Notes: generated by a model from the sequence alone, not told the origin. A stretch of DNA of 64,000 nt from CAXXOZ01 sp963676435 (GCA_963676435.2 CAXXOZ010000020.1:186001-250000), one strand, 5' to 3'; shown: positions 40,825 to 50,789, counted from the first letter of the stretch. Program-made: numbers and translations.

Positions 40825-42545
40825 CATCCACCTCATTTTCTCTACGGAAAGGGAATATTATTTCCACAATTGTACCTCTATCAAGAGGTCCTCTTTTAAT
40901 CGAAAAAAACTGCTTTATTATTAAAAAATAACTTCAGTCTTTCAATTGTATTTTGAATCCCTGTTCCTAAATCTTTTTGTGTTACACCTGTTTCTTGAAA
41001 GCTTTTTATTTTTCCCAGAGTTTTATTATTAATCCCATATCCATTATCAGTTAAAACAATTTTGACTTCTCCGTCATTTATACTAGCTATAAGAGATATT
41101 TCAACCAGCCCTTCATCCATCAAAGCATATTTTATAATATTCTCAACTAAATTCTGTATAATTAGAGGTGGAATAACTGTATTTTCTACTTCCTTCTCAC
41201 ACCTTACATTATAAGTTAATTTATCTGAATATCTAATTCCCTGAATTTCCAGATAATTATTTATATGTTCAAATTCTTTTTTTAATCTAACATATGGTTT
41301 ATCCGCATTAACAATGAACTGATAATATTTTGAAAGACATAATACCATTCTTTGAATTAATTGATATTCTTCTGGCTCATAGCTATAAATTATATTCATT
41401 GCATTTAAAATAAAATGTGGCTGTATCTGCTGGCTTAAATATTTCATTCTTGTATTTTGTTTTTCAAGCTCCTGTTCATAAATATTTATTTTCAGCTCTA
41501 AGACCTTATCCATCATTTCATTAAAATTTCGATTTATCATTGCAAATTCATTTGATTTTGTGTCTTCTGATATTCTATAATCTAAATCTCCATTCTCAAT
41601 TGCTGTCATTCCATCTACTAAAGCAACAACAGGCCTTACCATCCATCTGACAAAGCTCCAAATTAAAAATGGTATTACTAGTAAAGCAAAAATTATTACA
41701 TACCTCATTGCTCTTATATATCCAGGTATTGATTTTTGCAAAGTATCTCTTGTAACCAATTCAGCAATATAAAAATCTCCTTTTGTAGACTGAACATTAA
41801 GAGTCATGTACTGTTTATCATTAAATATAAATGTTTTATTATTTTCTAAAACATTTATTGAATTTAGTTCTTGATTATCTGATACGATAAAACCTTCTTC
41901 ATCTGCAAAGACAATAAAGTTTTCTGAATCTTCAAAATTCATTTCTGAGATAAAGTTATCTAAGTTCAACCAAGCACCATAATAAGAATTATCATATTTT
42001 ATAATTCTAAAAAGTAAACTATGATTTTCTCCTGCGACTATCCACTTCCCAATCTTCTCTTCATCACTATTTTTTATTATATTAATTACTGTTTGGCTTT
42101 CTGTTCCATACTTTGATGTAGAATTAGATAAAAAATATTCTTTGTCTGGGAAATAACAAAAAACACTGTCAACCCATGTATATGTGTTAGCAATTTCATT
42201 CATTGTTGAGTTAAGCATATTAACGGCATGCAATTGTTTTAAATACTCTTCTTCATTTTCCTGGGATGCTTTTTTTGTATTTAACCATGCAAAGTCCTGA
42301 TCATTGATCCCTACATAATATAAACGATAACTTATAGCATCCAACAAAAAATCAACTTGATTCATGTTCAATTCAAGAGCATTTTCAATATCAGAAGAAA
42401 TTTGATTTTCTACTTTTGTAATAGCTCGACTGCTCATGTAAAGAGTAATAATGTTTATCGGTACTATTAGTATTATTGTAAGAAAAATTATTCTAAATAA
42501 TGCTGAATTAAATGCCCATTTGTACTTTATTCTCTTCCTATTCAA
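40805..42545 (-). CDS. YesM-type sensor histidine kinase, frameshifted near the C-terminus
   Basis: As read, 549 aa ending KAVFFD at 40896. The end is out of frame: one extra T in a run of seven (plus-strand A7 at 40903-40909) disrupts KAVFSIKRGPLDRGTIVEIIFPF, which would run to a TGA at 40805-40807 (~579 aa) and overlap the YesN-type start. It has two membrane segments around a ~250-residue extracellular sensor, a HAMP region, an HPK7-type domain with HFILNAMN and ENIIKYAL, and DNGYGIN. The broken tail is the last strand of the ATPase domain. GTGIQNTIERLKLF is intact. Confidence 0.88.
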
Positions 42546-43192
42546 TTTACGCTCCCATAACTTTCATCTAACAAATATTCAATAAAGATTATTGCTTCCT
42601 CTATATTTATACCTGTTTGTACTATGCCAAAAAATGATTCTTTCATAGCTAGTTCTTTTGTTATTTCCTGGGAACCATCAAAACTAAAACCTATTAAAGA
42701 TTCATTTTCATACACAGCATAATTTATATATTTTTCTATATAAGTTTCATCTAGATACTCTTCTAAATTAACATTTGCATCAAGTGATTTTACATACTCA
42801 TGTGCTTCTTGATCCCATACCAAAATATCAATTTCTTCAGCTAAAATAAGTGCTGCCACAAACTCTCTTGATCTACTACTCATCTCACTATCTATAGTTA
42901 TATGTGCACCTATCGAAACCTGATAATTCTCAGAATCATATCCTTTATAATCTAAATATTCATTTCCAATAGTAATCTCATTTTCCGAAGTTATTGAAGA
43001 ATTAATTAAAGTTATATTTAATATATCATCAGGTACATGTCTAAATGTAAGATATAAAATATATATTATTATTGCAAACGCAGATATTATACCGATTATT
43101 GGAATCTTATAATAATCCCATAGGTAATCTATTTTTTTCTTAAAAGTTAATTCTTTAAATACTTCATTATTTTTCAAATTAAATGTTTTCAT
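42542..43192 (-). CDS. Single-pass membrane protein of unknown function in the YesMN-type operon
   Basis: 216 aa. A basic N-terminal stretch (FKELTFKKKIDYLWDYY) precedes one membrane segment (~33-50), so ~160 residues are outside. The outside part is acidic and has no family I recognise. It overlaps the YesL-type gene by 14 bases and the kinase gene by four, so it is tightly coupled to both and may modulate sensing or assembly of the kinase (inference only). Confidence 0.65.
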   Translation of the reverse strand: MKTFNLKNNEVFKELTFKKKIDYLWDYYKIPIIGIISAFAIIIYILYLTFRHVPDDILNITLINSSITSENEITIGNEYLDYKGYDSENYQVSIGAHITIDSEMSSRSREFVAALILAEEIDILVWDQEAHEYVKSLDANVNLEEYLDETYIEKYINYAVYENESLIGFSFDGSQEITKELAMKESFFGIVQTGINIEEAIIFIEYLLDESYGSVN

Positions 43193-43832
43193 TTTTATTC
43201 AATTCCTCTTCAAGTTCAATATCCTCTTTGCTCATGTATTTTTTAAATACTTTTTCTACTCTAAAAGAAAGTAAGAAAGCTCCTAAAGAAGGTACTATAA
43301 ACATAAACACAGGTATAAACCATATCAAAAATCCACCAATTGTAACTATAAGAATAAGAATAAAGGTAACAGAAAAATGTTTTAAATACATTATGCTGCA
43401 GTTTTTTAGTATTGTTTTTGTTTTGTCATTAAATCTTGCAATATATATAAATACCCAAAAAGAATAAACAAGACATAAAACAAAAAGAACTATAAATATA
43501 ACATAAAAATTTCCAAATACCATTCCATCTTGAGCATAATAATACAGTATCGATGCATCAAAAATAAAAATTCCTTCAATAACAATAAACACTATCCAGA
43601 TTAAAGTACTTTGTTTAAAATTTCGTTTAAATGAAGTCCAAAACGCACTCCATACATAGTCTCTATTATGTCTTAAAAATTTGTTTGTGGAATAATAAAG
43701 AGCAGTTGTAGCTGCCCCCATTGTAAATATAGGCAATGAAAAAACTACCCATAATGCACTCAATTGAATAAATGCGAAGATTTTATTTACCCCTTTAAAA
43801 AAGGGATTTTCTGCGCTTAATAAACTCGACAT
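43179..43832 (-). CDS. YesL/DUF624 family membrane protein
   Basis: 217 aa with about five membrane segments, starting ENPFFKGVNKIFAFIQLSALWVVFSLPIFTMGAATTALYYS, the DUF624/YesL signature. Such genes almost always accompany LplB/LplC-type transporters and YesM/YesN-type regulators; the molecular role is unknown. Overlaps the next gene. Confidence 0.85.
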   Translation of the reverse strand: MSSLLSAENPFFKGVNKIFAFIQLSALWVVFSLPIFTMGAATTALYYSTNKFLRHNRDYVWSAFWTSFKRNFKQSTLIWIVFIVIEGIFIFDASILYYYAQDGMVFGNFYVIFIVLFVLCLVYSFWVFIYIARFNDKTKTILKNCSIMYLKHFSVTFILILIVTIGGFLIWFIPVFMFIVPSLGAFLLSFRVEKVFKKYMSKEDIELEEELNKNENI

Positions 43833-43841
43833 TTTTTACCT

Positions 43842-44912
43842 CTATTTCATTTTAATATTATTAACATGTTTTAATACCATTTTACCTATTGAATATAAAA
43901 TAGCATCATCGAACTTTCTTACATCAAGACCTGTTTGTTTTTCAATTTTGTCAAGACGATATACAAGTGTATTTCTATGCATAAACAATTGTCTTGCTGC
44001 TTCTGAAATATTTAAATTGTTTTTAAAAAGCACCTGTACTATATTTGTATTTTCCTCATCATTCAAATTCGGTATTTTTTTACCAAAAATTTCATTAAGA
44101 AATATTTCACACAAGTCTAAAGGGAGCTGATTTATTAATCTTCCAACACCTAGTTTTGTATACTGAAACACTTCACTGCTTTCATAAAAAAGTTTACCAA
44201 CTTTAAGAGCAAGAACTGCTTCTTTAAATGCATTATTTACTTCTTTCAAGTCCTCAATCTGACTACTGACTCCCATACTGACTTTAGTCATCGCTTCACT
44301 TTCAAGAGTATCAACAATACTTTCTCCAAATTCTTTAACTTTGAAACCGTCATCCTCTTTAATCAGAGCTATCAATGTACTACTTACTTCAGTAACAAAA
44401 TCTTTATTTAATGTTACAAGGTTTATTAATGTTTCTTTGACTATTTCTATGGATTTTTCTTTGACTTCAATAACAAAAATCAATCTATTTGATGTATATT
44501 CTATATGACTGCTTTTTGCCAATTCACGTATATCACTTTGTATAATATTTCCTAAAAAAATATTTCTAAAAAAGTCCGTTTTGCTTAAATTCTTATTCGT
44601 TAAATCAAAAATATTTTTAATTTCAGAATAGACTAGTTTTAATATCATCTCAGAGTTTTCTTCTTTGCTATTAATAGCTAGAACATATTCCAAATTATTT
44701 CTTATAAAAATTTTAATAAAGCTATATGATTCTAATGTTTGTTTTAATAAGTTACTTTCTATAAACTGATTTACAGCCTTTATTAAATCTTCATTTTCTA
44801 ACCCTTTAGTTTCCACAATTTTTTGTCCACTAGGGTTAAAAAGCCAAAAGTCAAACCCTGTAATATCTTTCTTTTCTAATAAAATGGATTTTAATATTTG
44901 ATTAGTAATCAA
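43842..44912 (-). CDS. CdaR/PucR-family transcriptional regulator
   Basis: 356 aa from TTG at 44912, with TTGGGGTGA upstream; a longer reading from 44948 passes through a hairpin. The start MITNQILKSILLEKKDITGFDFWLFNPSG matches the sugar-diacid-recognition domain, followed by a GGDEF-like PucR module and a C-terminal helix-turn-helix (NLNISEAARQLFMHRNTLVYRLDKIEKQTGLDV). CdaR-type proteins respond to sugar acids in known cases. It lies between the ATPase and YesL-type genes and probably controls this uptake locus. Confidence 0.88.
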   Translation of the reverse strand: MITNQILKSILLEKKDITGFDFWLFNPSGQKIVETKGLENEDLIKAVNQFIESNLLKQTLESYSFIKIFIRNNLEYVLAINSKEENSEMILKLVYSEIKNIFDLTNKNLSKTDFFRNIFLGNIIQSDIRELAKSSHIEYTSNRLIFVIEVKEKSIEIVKETLINLVTLNKDFVTEVSSTLIALIKEDDGFKVKEFGESIVDTLESEAMTKVSMGVSSQIEDLKEVNNAFKEAVLALKVGKLFYESSEVFQYTKLGVGRLINQLPLDLCEIFLNEIFGKKIPNLNDEENTNIVQVLFKNNLNISEAARQLFMHRNTLVYRLDKIEKQTGLDVRKFDDAILYSIGKMVLKHVNNIKMK

Positions 44913-44938
44913 CTTTTCACCCCAATCTATTAAGAAAA

Positions 44939-44957
44939 CCGGGTGCAATACACCCAG
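44939..44957 (-). terminator. Hairpin in the leader of the CdaR-type gene
   Basis: Minus-strand CTGGGTG, 5-nt loop, CACCCGG (one U-G pair) followed by TTTTCTT. It ends the ATPase transcript. It also lies downstream of the CdaR promoter, so it could attenuate that gene. Confidence 0.7.
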
Positions 44958-44979
44958 TATTTCTATTTAACTTATATTA

Positions 44980-45008
44980 ATTTTACTAAATTAACATTTA
45001 TGTGTCAA
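44980..45008 (-). promoter_or_regulatory. Promoter of the CdaR-type gene
   Basis: Minus-strand -35 TTGACA (45008-45003), exact 17-bp spacer, -10 TAAAAT (44985-44980), just after the ATPase stop codon at 45024. Confidence 0.75.
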
Positions 45009-45023
45009 TTTTATCAATTATTT

Positions 45024-46130
45024 CTAGTTTGTTATAGTTAACTCTGTTTCTTTATCAAAAAGATGAATTTTATCTGGATTAAGTGAAACTTTTATTTTGT
45101 CTCCTCTTTGAAGATTTTTTAATGAAAATAACTTAGCAGACATATCATGATCCTCTACTTTAAAATATGCAATTACTTCTGAACCTAACAACTCATAATT
45201 ATATATTTCCGCTTCAAAAATGCTATTAGGGTATTTTTCTAAGAAATCAGGATCACCACTTACATCATCAGGTCTTACACCCATTACTACTTTCTTGCCA
45301 TTATACTCTTTTGCTTTTTTTGCTTTATCTTCTGGTAATTCAATATTTATAGTTTCGTTTGAAACATATACTTTATCACCACTTACTTTACATTCTACTT
45401 CCATAAAGTTCATTTGTGGAGAACCAATAAATCCAGCTACAAATAGATTCTTAGGGTTATTATATAATTCTTGTGGTCCATCAACTTGTTGAATAACACC
45501 ATCTTTCATAACAACAATTCTTGTTCCTAGAGTCATTGCCTCTATTTGATCATGAGTAACATATATTATTGTTGCCTTCAATCTTTGGTGTAATGCAGCA
45601 AGTTCTGCACGCATAGTAACACGTAGCTTTGCATCAAGGTTTGATAAAGGTTCATCCATTAAGAACACTTTTGGATTACGTACAATTGCTCTTCCCATTG
45701 CGACTCTTTGTCTTTGTCCGCCAGAGAGTTCTTTTGGTTTCTTTTCAAGTTGTGTTTCTAAATTTAATATTTTTGCTACATCATGAATTTTCTGTTTGAT
45801 TTCATCTCTTGGTACTTTTTGTATTTTGAGAGCAAAAGCCATATTATCATAGATAGTCATATGAGGATATAAAGCATAATTTTGGAAAACCATTGCTATA
45901 TCTCTATCTTTTGGTTCAACATCATTTACTAGATTATCATCAATCCATAACTCACCATCAGAAATATCCTCAAGACCTGCTATCATTCTTAGAGTTGTTG
46001 TTTTTCCACATCCGGAAGGTCCTACAAAAATAATAAACTCATGATCTTTAATCTCTAAGTTAAAATCTTTTACAGCTTCAAAGCCATTATCATATACTTT
46101 TTTAATATTTTTAAACGATATATTAGACAT
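45024..46130 (-). CDS. ugpC: Sugar ABC transporter ATPase, MsmX/UgpC type
   Basis: 368 aa. Walker A GPSGCGKTT, Q-loop VFQNYALYPHMT, signature LSGGQRQRVAMGRAIVR, Walker B VFLMDEPLSNLDA, switch histidine TH in YVTHDQIEAMTLG, then a C-terminal OB-like (TOBE) regulatory domain. Multitask ATPases of this type energise several sugar permease pairs lacking their own ATPase, consistent with the permeases at 36538-38355. It has its own upstream region and is separated from the CdaR gene by a terminator. Confidence 0.93.
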   Translation of the reverse strand: MSNISFKNIKKVYDNGFEAVKDFNLEIKDHEFIIFVGPSGCGKTTTLRMIAGLEDISDGELWIDDNLVNDVEPKDRDIAMVFQNYALYPHMTIYDNMAFALKIQKVPRDEIKQKIHDVAKILNLETQLEKKPKELSGGQRQRVAMGRAIVRNPKVFLMDEPLSNLDAKLRVTMRAELAALHQRLKATIIYVTHDQIEAMTLGTRIVVMKDGVIQQVDGPQELYNNPKNLFVAGFIGSPQMNFMEVECKVSGDKVYVSNETINIELPEDKAKKAKEYNGKKVVMGVRPDDVSGDPDFLEKYPNSIFEAEIYNYELLGSEVIAYFKVEDHDMSAKLFSLKNLQRGDKIKVSLNPDKIHLFDKETELTITN

Positions 46131-46268
46131 ATTTTTCTCCTAACTAAATAAATATTTTATCTAAAATAAAATATATCAAACTATTTTCAAGAAAAAAATA
46201 TGAAAGACGCTGAAAAAATAAACTAAGTTTAGTCAGAATAACGAAATTAGAGTTCTGAATTAAATCCT

Positions 46269-47324
46269 TTATATGGCATTTTTTTGAATTTTATTTAAAA
46301 CTTCATTTATTTCTTCAATATTTTCAAAAAATATGTCTAGAATCTCTGGATCAAATTTTATACCTCTTTGCTTTTTAAGAAAATCTATGATATCTTTCTG
46401 AGCCCATACTTCTTTATATGCTCTTTTTGTAGCCAAAGCATCAAAAACATCTACTATAGCGACTATCCTACCATAAATATTTATTTCTTTGCCTTTTAAC
46501 CCTCTTGGGTATCCACTACCATCAAAATTTTCATGATGCTCATAAGATATTAATGCTGCTTGTTTTAATATTTCTCTTTCTGACTTTTTAAGTATTTCAT
46601 ATCCGTATATCGTATGTTTTTTAACTTCTTCGAATTCAGTACTTGTCAACTTACAAGGTTTGTTTAAAATTTTGTCATCAACAGCAAGTTTTCCTATATC
46701 GTGCATTGAAGCAGAAAGCTGAATCATTTCTATTTCTTTTTGGGAATAACCAAGTTTTTCACATAAAAGAGCTGATATATATCCCACTCTCTTAACATGT
46801 TTTCCGTTATCGATTGAGCGTGATTCTGCAATTTCTCCTAATGAATAGATTAATTCTTTTTGCATATCATCTATTTCTTTAACAAGATTTCCAATTGTAG
46901 TTATATCATTATAAGACCGTAAAGCTGTTATTATAACACTTCTCAAGCTTAGAGCTGTTAATTCAGTTTTTCCTCTATAGTCATTAATATCATAATTTAG
47001 AGTTATGGTTTCTTCTGGTGCAAGTCCTGGATTTCCTGTTCTAATAATTATTCTAATATTGGAATTTCCCATATCCTCTCTAATTATTTTAACTAAATCA
47101 AGACCTGCTGTATCTGTTTCCATAACAACATCTAATAAAATTATAGCTATATCATCATTTGCTTCCATTTTTTTTCTAGCTTGTTCTGCAGTAAATGCCT
47201 GAATAAACTCTAAAGGTCTGTTGTTAAACTTTAATCTTTTTAGTGCCATTATAGTAACATCATGTGTATCTTCATCATCATCTACAATCAATATTTTCCA
47301 TGGAATATAGGAGTTATTCTTCAT
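46269..47324 (-). CDS. Response regulator with HD-GYP domain
   Basis: 351 aa. N-terminal receiver (IVDDDEDTHD, acceptor aspartate in IAIILLDVVME; note the unusually loose IRTGNPG instead of the typical PxxMLTA loop), a linker helix, then an HD-GYP domain with HDIGKLAV, HTIYGYEIL and HHENFDGSGYPRGLKG. HD-GYP proteins degrade cyclic di-GMP; the metal-binding residues visible are intact. It follows the PAS kinase by two bases, so the kinase probably phosphorylates it. Confidence 0.9.
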   Translation of the reverse strand: MKNNSYIPWKILIVDDDEDTHDVTIMALKRLKFNNRPLEFIQAFTAEQARKKMEANDDIAIILLDVVMETDTAGLDLVKIIREDMGNSNIRIIIRTGNPGLAPEETITLNYDINDYRGKTELTALSLRSVIITALRSYNDITTIGNLVKEIDDMQKELIYSLGEIAESRSIDNGKHVKRVGYISALLCEKLGYSQKEIEMIQLSASMHDIGKLAVDDKILNKPCKLTSTEFEEVKKHTIYGYEILKKSEREILKQAALISYEHHENFDGSGYPRGLKGKEINIYGRIVAIVDVFDALATKRAYKEVWAQKDIIDFLKKQRGIKFDPEILDIFFENIEEINEVLNKIQKNAI

Positions 47325-47325
47325 T

Positions 47326-49017
47326 TTAGATATTCTCCTTTATTTCTATTTCATATTTTGTTCCTTTATAAAGTTCACTATAACATTGAATAGTTCCTTT
47401 ATATTGTTGAGTGACTATAGAATATACTACAGTTAAACCTAGTCCTGTTCCTCCTAATGTTCTATTGGTCGTAAAGAATGGATCGTACATTTTACTTAAA
47501 GTTTCTTTGTCCATTCCCTTCCCATCATCTTGAAAAATTATTTTCACCATTTCATTCTTCTTTTTTGCTTCTATATATATTTGACCTTTATCCCCAGCCT
47601 TATAAGCATGTTTAACAGCATTCATAACTAGATTTGTAATGATCTGAGCTATTGAACCTGGAAAACCATTCATAATAATTTCTTCTGGAAAATTTGTATT
47701 AATTTTTATATTAGTTCTTTTAAGAGAAGGACTAAGACTAATTAATGTTTCATCAATATATGTTCCAATCTCAAACCTCCTTTTAGGCTCTGACGATTGA
47801 TCAACTGATAGTTGTTTAAAGCTTTTAACAAGATTTGCTGCTGTATTTAAATTTTTTGAAATTATTCTAGATGCTTCATCTACATCTTCTATATATGAAA
47901 TTAAGTCTTCCTTAGTTAGATTTCCTTTTTCATTTAAGTGTATTAATTCTCTAGATAGGTCAGATAAGTGTGTTGAAGCTGTAAGTCCAACACCTATTGG
48001 TGTATTAACTTCATGTGCAACCCCAGCAACTAAACCACCTAATGACGCCATTTTTTCTGATTCTATAATATATTCTTGCATTGACTTAAGTTTTTCGTTG
48101 TTATCAAAAAGCTCTGCATTCATTGCAGTAACTTCTTCATTTAATGCTGTTAAATTTTCATTATTATTTCGTAACTCATGATTCAAATCAAAAAGATCTT
48201 GGTTAGCTTTTTTAAGCTCCTTAGTTCTCTTTTCAACTTTTACTTCCAAGGTTTTATTTAACTCTTGAAGTTTACTTTCAGCTTCAACTCTTGAACTTAT
48301 ATCTACACCTATACCAACAAAATATGTTTTTCCATCTAGCAACAAAGGAGAAGCCGTTGTAAAAGTAGGTAAAAGTGAACCATCCTTACATTTTATATTT
48401 ACTTCTGCTTCACCATATCCAGTTTTAATAGCTTTTTCAATTCCTTCTTTTACTTTTTCTAAACTTTCATAATCATCTTCATACCAATCAAATATACTTT
48501 TATGGTAAAGTTCTTCTTTTGAAAATCCAGTAATAGTTTCGTGATATTTATTCCAAAAAACCAATTCATTTGATTCATTATACATGTACATCATTCCTGG
48601 TACACTTTCCATAAATGCTTCATATAATGCTCTTGTTTTAGCTAGTTCTATTTCATTTATTTTTCTATCTGTCACATCAATCGAAAGACCAAAAAGGCCT
48701 TCAACTTCTCCTTTTTCATTATAAAAAGGAGCCATATAATCATCTAAAAACTGTTCACCTAATATCTGTTCATACATTATTACATTCCCACTAAAAACTT
48801 TATCAATCTGTTCTAATATATCAGGATTATCTTTATACATTTCCTTTACATTTTCTCCAACTACTTCTCCTGGTTTTAATCCCATCTTTTCAAGACCCTG
48901 TCCAGTAGATAGTAAAAAATTCCAATCTTTATCTAATATATAAAATATTAAAGGCATACGTTCAATAAGCTCATTTAAATACTCATAACTTTTCAAGTTT
49001 AAACTATTATTTCCCAT
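47326..49017 (-). CDS. PAS-domain sensor histidine kinase
   Basis: 563 aa from the ATG at 49017 with TGGAGGTAA upstream. It has no membrane segment. Two PAS domains (residues ~10-130 and ~145-260) are followed by a long coiled coil, a HisKA-type dimerisation helix with the phospho-acceptor in LVAGVAHEVNTPIG, and an ATPase domain with NAVKHA, DDGKGMDKETL and GGTGLGL. It pairs with the HD-GYP regulator immediately downstream and probably senses a cytoplasmic ligand or redox state. Confidence 0.92.
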   Translation of the reverse strand: MGNNSLNLKSYEYLNELIERMPLIFYILDKDWNFLLSTGQGLEKMGLKPGEVVGENVKEMYKDNPDILEQIDKVFSGNVIMYEQILGEQFLDDYMAPFYNEKGEVEGLFGLSIDVTDRKINEIELAKTRALYEAFMESVPGMMYMYNESNELVFWNKYHETITGFSKEELYHKSIFDWYEDDYESLEKVKEGIEKAIKTGYGEAEVNIKCKDGSLLPTFTTASPLLLDGKTYFVGIGVDISSRVEAESKLQELNKTLEVKVEKRTKELKKANQDLFDLNHELRNNNENLTALNEEVTAMNAELFDNNEKLKSMQEYIIESEKMASLGGLVAGVAHEVNTPIGVGLTASTHLSDLSRELIHLNEKGNLTKEDLISYIEDVDEASRIISKNLNTAANLVKSFKQLSVDQSSEPKRRFEIGTYIDETLISLSPSLKRTNIKINTNFPEEIIMNGFPGSIAQIITNLVMNAVKHAYKAGDKGQIYIEAKKKNEMVKIIFQDDGKGMDKETLSKMYDPFFTTNRTLGGTGLGLTVVYSIVTQQYKGTIQCYSELYKGTKYEIEIKENI

Positions 49018-49090
49018 TTTTACCTCCAGTTCATAAAGAGAATATATGTTAATTATAAACATAGAAATCTTATAATTCAAGAAATAAAAA

Positions 49091-49112
49091 AAGAGAACCT
49101 TTCGATTCTCTT
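49091..49112 (-). terminator. Terminator after the SulP gene
   Basis: Stem AAGAGAA/TTCTCTT with an 8-nt loop and a plus-strand A-run giving a minus-strand T tail, just downstream of the SulP stop. Confidence 0.75.
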
Positions 49113-49126
49113 CTACCTGTATTTAT

Positions 49127-50584
49127 CTAATCCGCAAATTCTAAATTTCCTGCAAGACTTTTTGAAGTTCGCAAAAGAAGTTTTTTAGAATGCTTATTTA
49201 ATCCAGAAACTTTTACTTCAATATTTTTCTCATTGTATTTTAACACCACTTTATCAAATGCATCACCAGCTGATTCATCCCATAATTTCAATTCATTCAT
49301 ATCAAGTTCGACATATTTTTCTTCTAAATTATAGTCAAACTTTTCTATAAAATGAGTTGTTGATGCAAAAAATAATTGACCTTTACAAACAAACTTAACA
49401 CCATCTACAATTGGAGTTTTAACAACTTTTGTATTTGATATTTGCTTTGCAAAGAATAAGGAACTAAGTATTATACCAATTATAACTCCATATGCTAGAT
49501 TTTCTGTAAAATATACAACTATTACTGTGGCAATCATTACAAAAGTGTCTGACTTTGGAACTAATCTAATTCTTTTAAGTGATTCCCACTCAAATGTAGA
49601 TATTGAAACGACTATCATTACTGAAATTAAAACTGCTAAAGGTATCTGTACAAGCCACTGATTCAGTAACACTATCAAAATCATTAAAAATGCACCAGCT
49701 GAAAATGTAGAAAGTCTACCTCTTCCACCTGATTTATGATTTATAACAGATTGTCCAATCATAGCACATCCTGCCATTCCTCCAAAGAAACCAGTTACTA
49801 CATTTGCAATACCCTGTCCTACACACTCTCTGTTCTTATCACTTGCTGTATCTGTTTTTTCATCAAGTATTCTAGCTGTAAGCATTGATTCAGTTAAACC
49901 TACTATTGCAAGAGAAAATGATGTAGGTAATATTATTCTAAGTGTTTCAAGATTTAAAGGAACATTTGGTAACAAGAAATTTGGCAAGCTTCCAGTAATT
50001 GTACCCATATCTCCTATTCTTGATACATCTGAATTCGTTAATAATACAAAAGCTGTTATTCCTACTATTGCAACCAAGGGCGCGGGTATCGCTTTTGTTA
50101 TCTTTGGAAATAAGTATATAATAGCAATTCCTACTGCAACCAATATATACATCATTATTCCTGCACCTTTAAAATATGTTAATTGGGATTTAAAAATCAT
50201 AATTGCCAACGCATTAACAAAACCTATCATAACTGGCTTAGGTATAAATCTTAATAATGTCCCGATTTTTAATACCCCAAATATTATTTGCAAAACTCCT
50301 GTCAAAAGAGTCGCTACTAAAACATATTCAATTCCATGATTTCTAACTAGAGATGCTAAAACTAACGCCATTGCTCCCGTTGCTCCAGAAATCATACCAG
50401 CTCTTCCACCAGCAATAGCAACAACAATTGATATACAAAAGGCAGAATATAAACCAACCATAGGACTTAAGCCCGCTATTATAGAAAATGCAATTGCTTC
50501 TGGAACTAAGGCTATAGCCACTACTATACCAGATAATAAATCTCCTCTAATATTTCCTAACCATTCTTTTTTTAAATTTTTCAT
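49127..50584 (-). CDS. SulP-family inorganic anion transporter with STAS domain
   Basis: 485 aa. About ten to twelve membrane segments from AIAFSIIAGLSPMVGLYSAFC, the conserved SGATGAMALVLASLV and MAGCAMIGQSVINHKSGGRGRLST signatures, then a STAS-like tail (~390-485). This is a somewhat short SulP. Family members carry sulfate, bicarbonate or dicarboxylates; the substrate cannot be chosen from sequence. CCTTAAGGAG precedes the ATG. Confidence 0.9.
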   Translation of the reverse strand: MKNLKKEWLGNIRGDLLSGIVVAIALVPEAIAFSIIAGLSPMVGLYSAFCISIVVAIAGGRAGMISGATGAMALVLASLVRNHGIEYVLVATLLTGVLQIIFGVLKIGTLLRFIPKPVMIGFVNALAIMIFKSQLTYFKGAGIMMYILVAVGIAIIYLFPKITKAIPAPLVAIVGITAFVLLTNSDVSRIGDMGTITGSLPNFLLPNVPLNLETLRIILPTSFSLAIVGLTESMLTARILDEKTDTASDKNRECVGQGIANVVTGFFGGMAGCAMIGQSVINHKSGGRGRLSTFSAGAFLMILIVLLNQWLVQIPLAVLISVMIVVSISTFEWESLKRIRLVPKSDTFVMIATVIVVYFTENLAYGVIIGIILSSLFFAKQISNTKVVKTPIVDGVKFVCKGQLFFASTTHFIEKFDYNLEEKYVELDMNELKLWDESAGDAFDKVVLKYNEKNIEVKVSGLNKHSKKLLLRTSKSLAGNLEFAD

Positions 50585-50613
50585 AAATCTCCTTAATAAT
50601 TATGTCAAACAAC

Positions 50614-50658
50614 AAACAAATCGTTATTTTGAAATGTTAACAAAATAGCGATTTGTTT
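50614..50658 (-). promoter_or_regulatory. 18-bp inverted repeat in the SulP leader
   Basis: Arms AAACAAATCGTTATTTTG and CAAAATAGCGATTTGTTT (one mismatch, a G-U pair in RNA) around a 9-nt loop. It is 30 bp from the SulP start. It could terminate the upstream small-protein transcript (T-rich tail TTTGTTTGTTGTTT) or be a regulatory hairpin for SulP. Confidence 0.55.
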
Positions 50659-50672
50659 AAATCTATTAATTA

Positions 50673-50689
50673 ATTATACAATATATTGT
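50673..50689 (-). promoter_or_regulatory. Candidate SulP promoter with palindrome
   Basis: Minus-strand TATAAT (50678-50673) abuts the 12-bp perfect palindrome ACAATATATTGT (50678-50689). No good -35 box is visible, so the palindrome may bind a regulator or be chance in AT-rich DNA. Confidence 0.35.
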
Positions 50690-50789
50690 GGTGGATTTAT
50701 ATGGGTACACTTCATATGAATTTTAGTTTTTTTTAAGAAATCTTATATAAAATAACCATATATTTTAGAAGGAGGTAAGAATTCAATAC

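Noticed and set aside
50767..50780. A perfect AGAAGGAGGT ribosome binding site on the plus strand
   Set aside because: No ATG, GTG or TTG follows at a usable spacing, and the frame behind it is short and antisense to the 50790-51035 gene.
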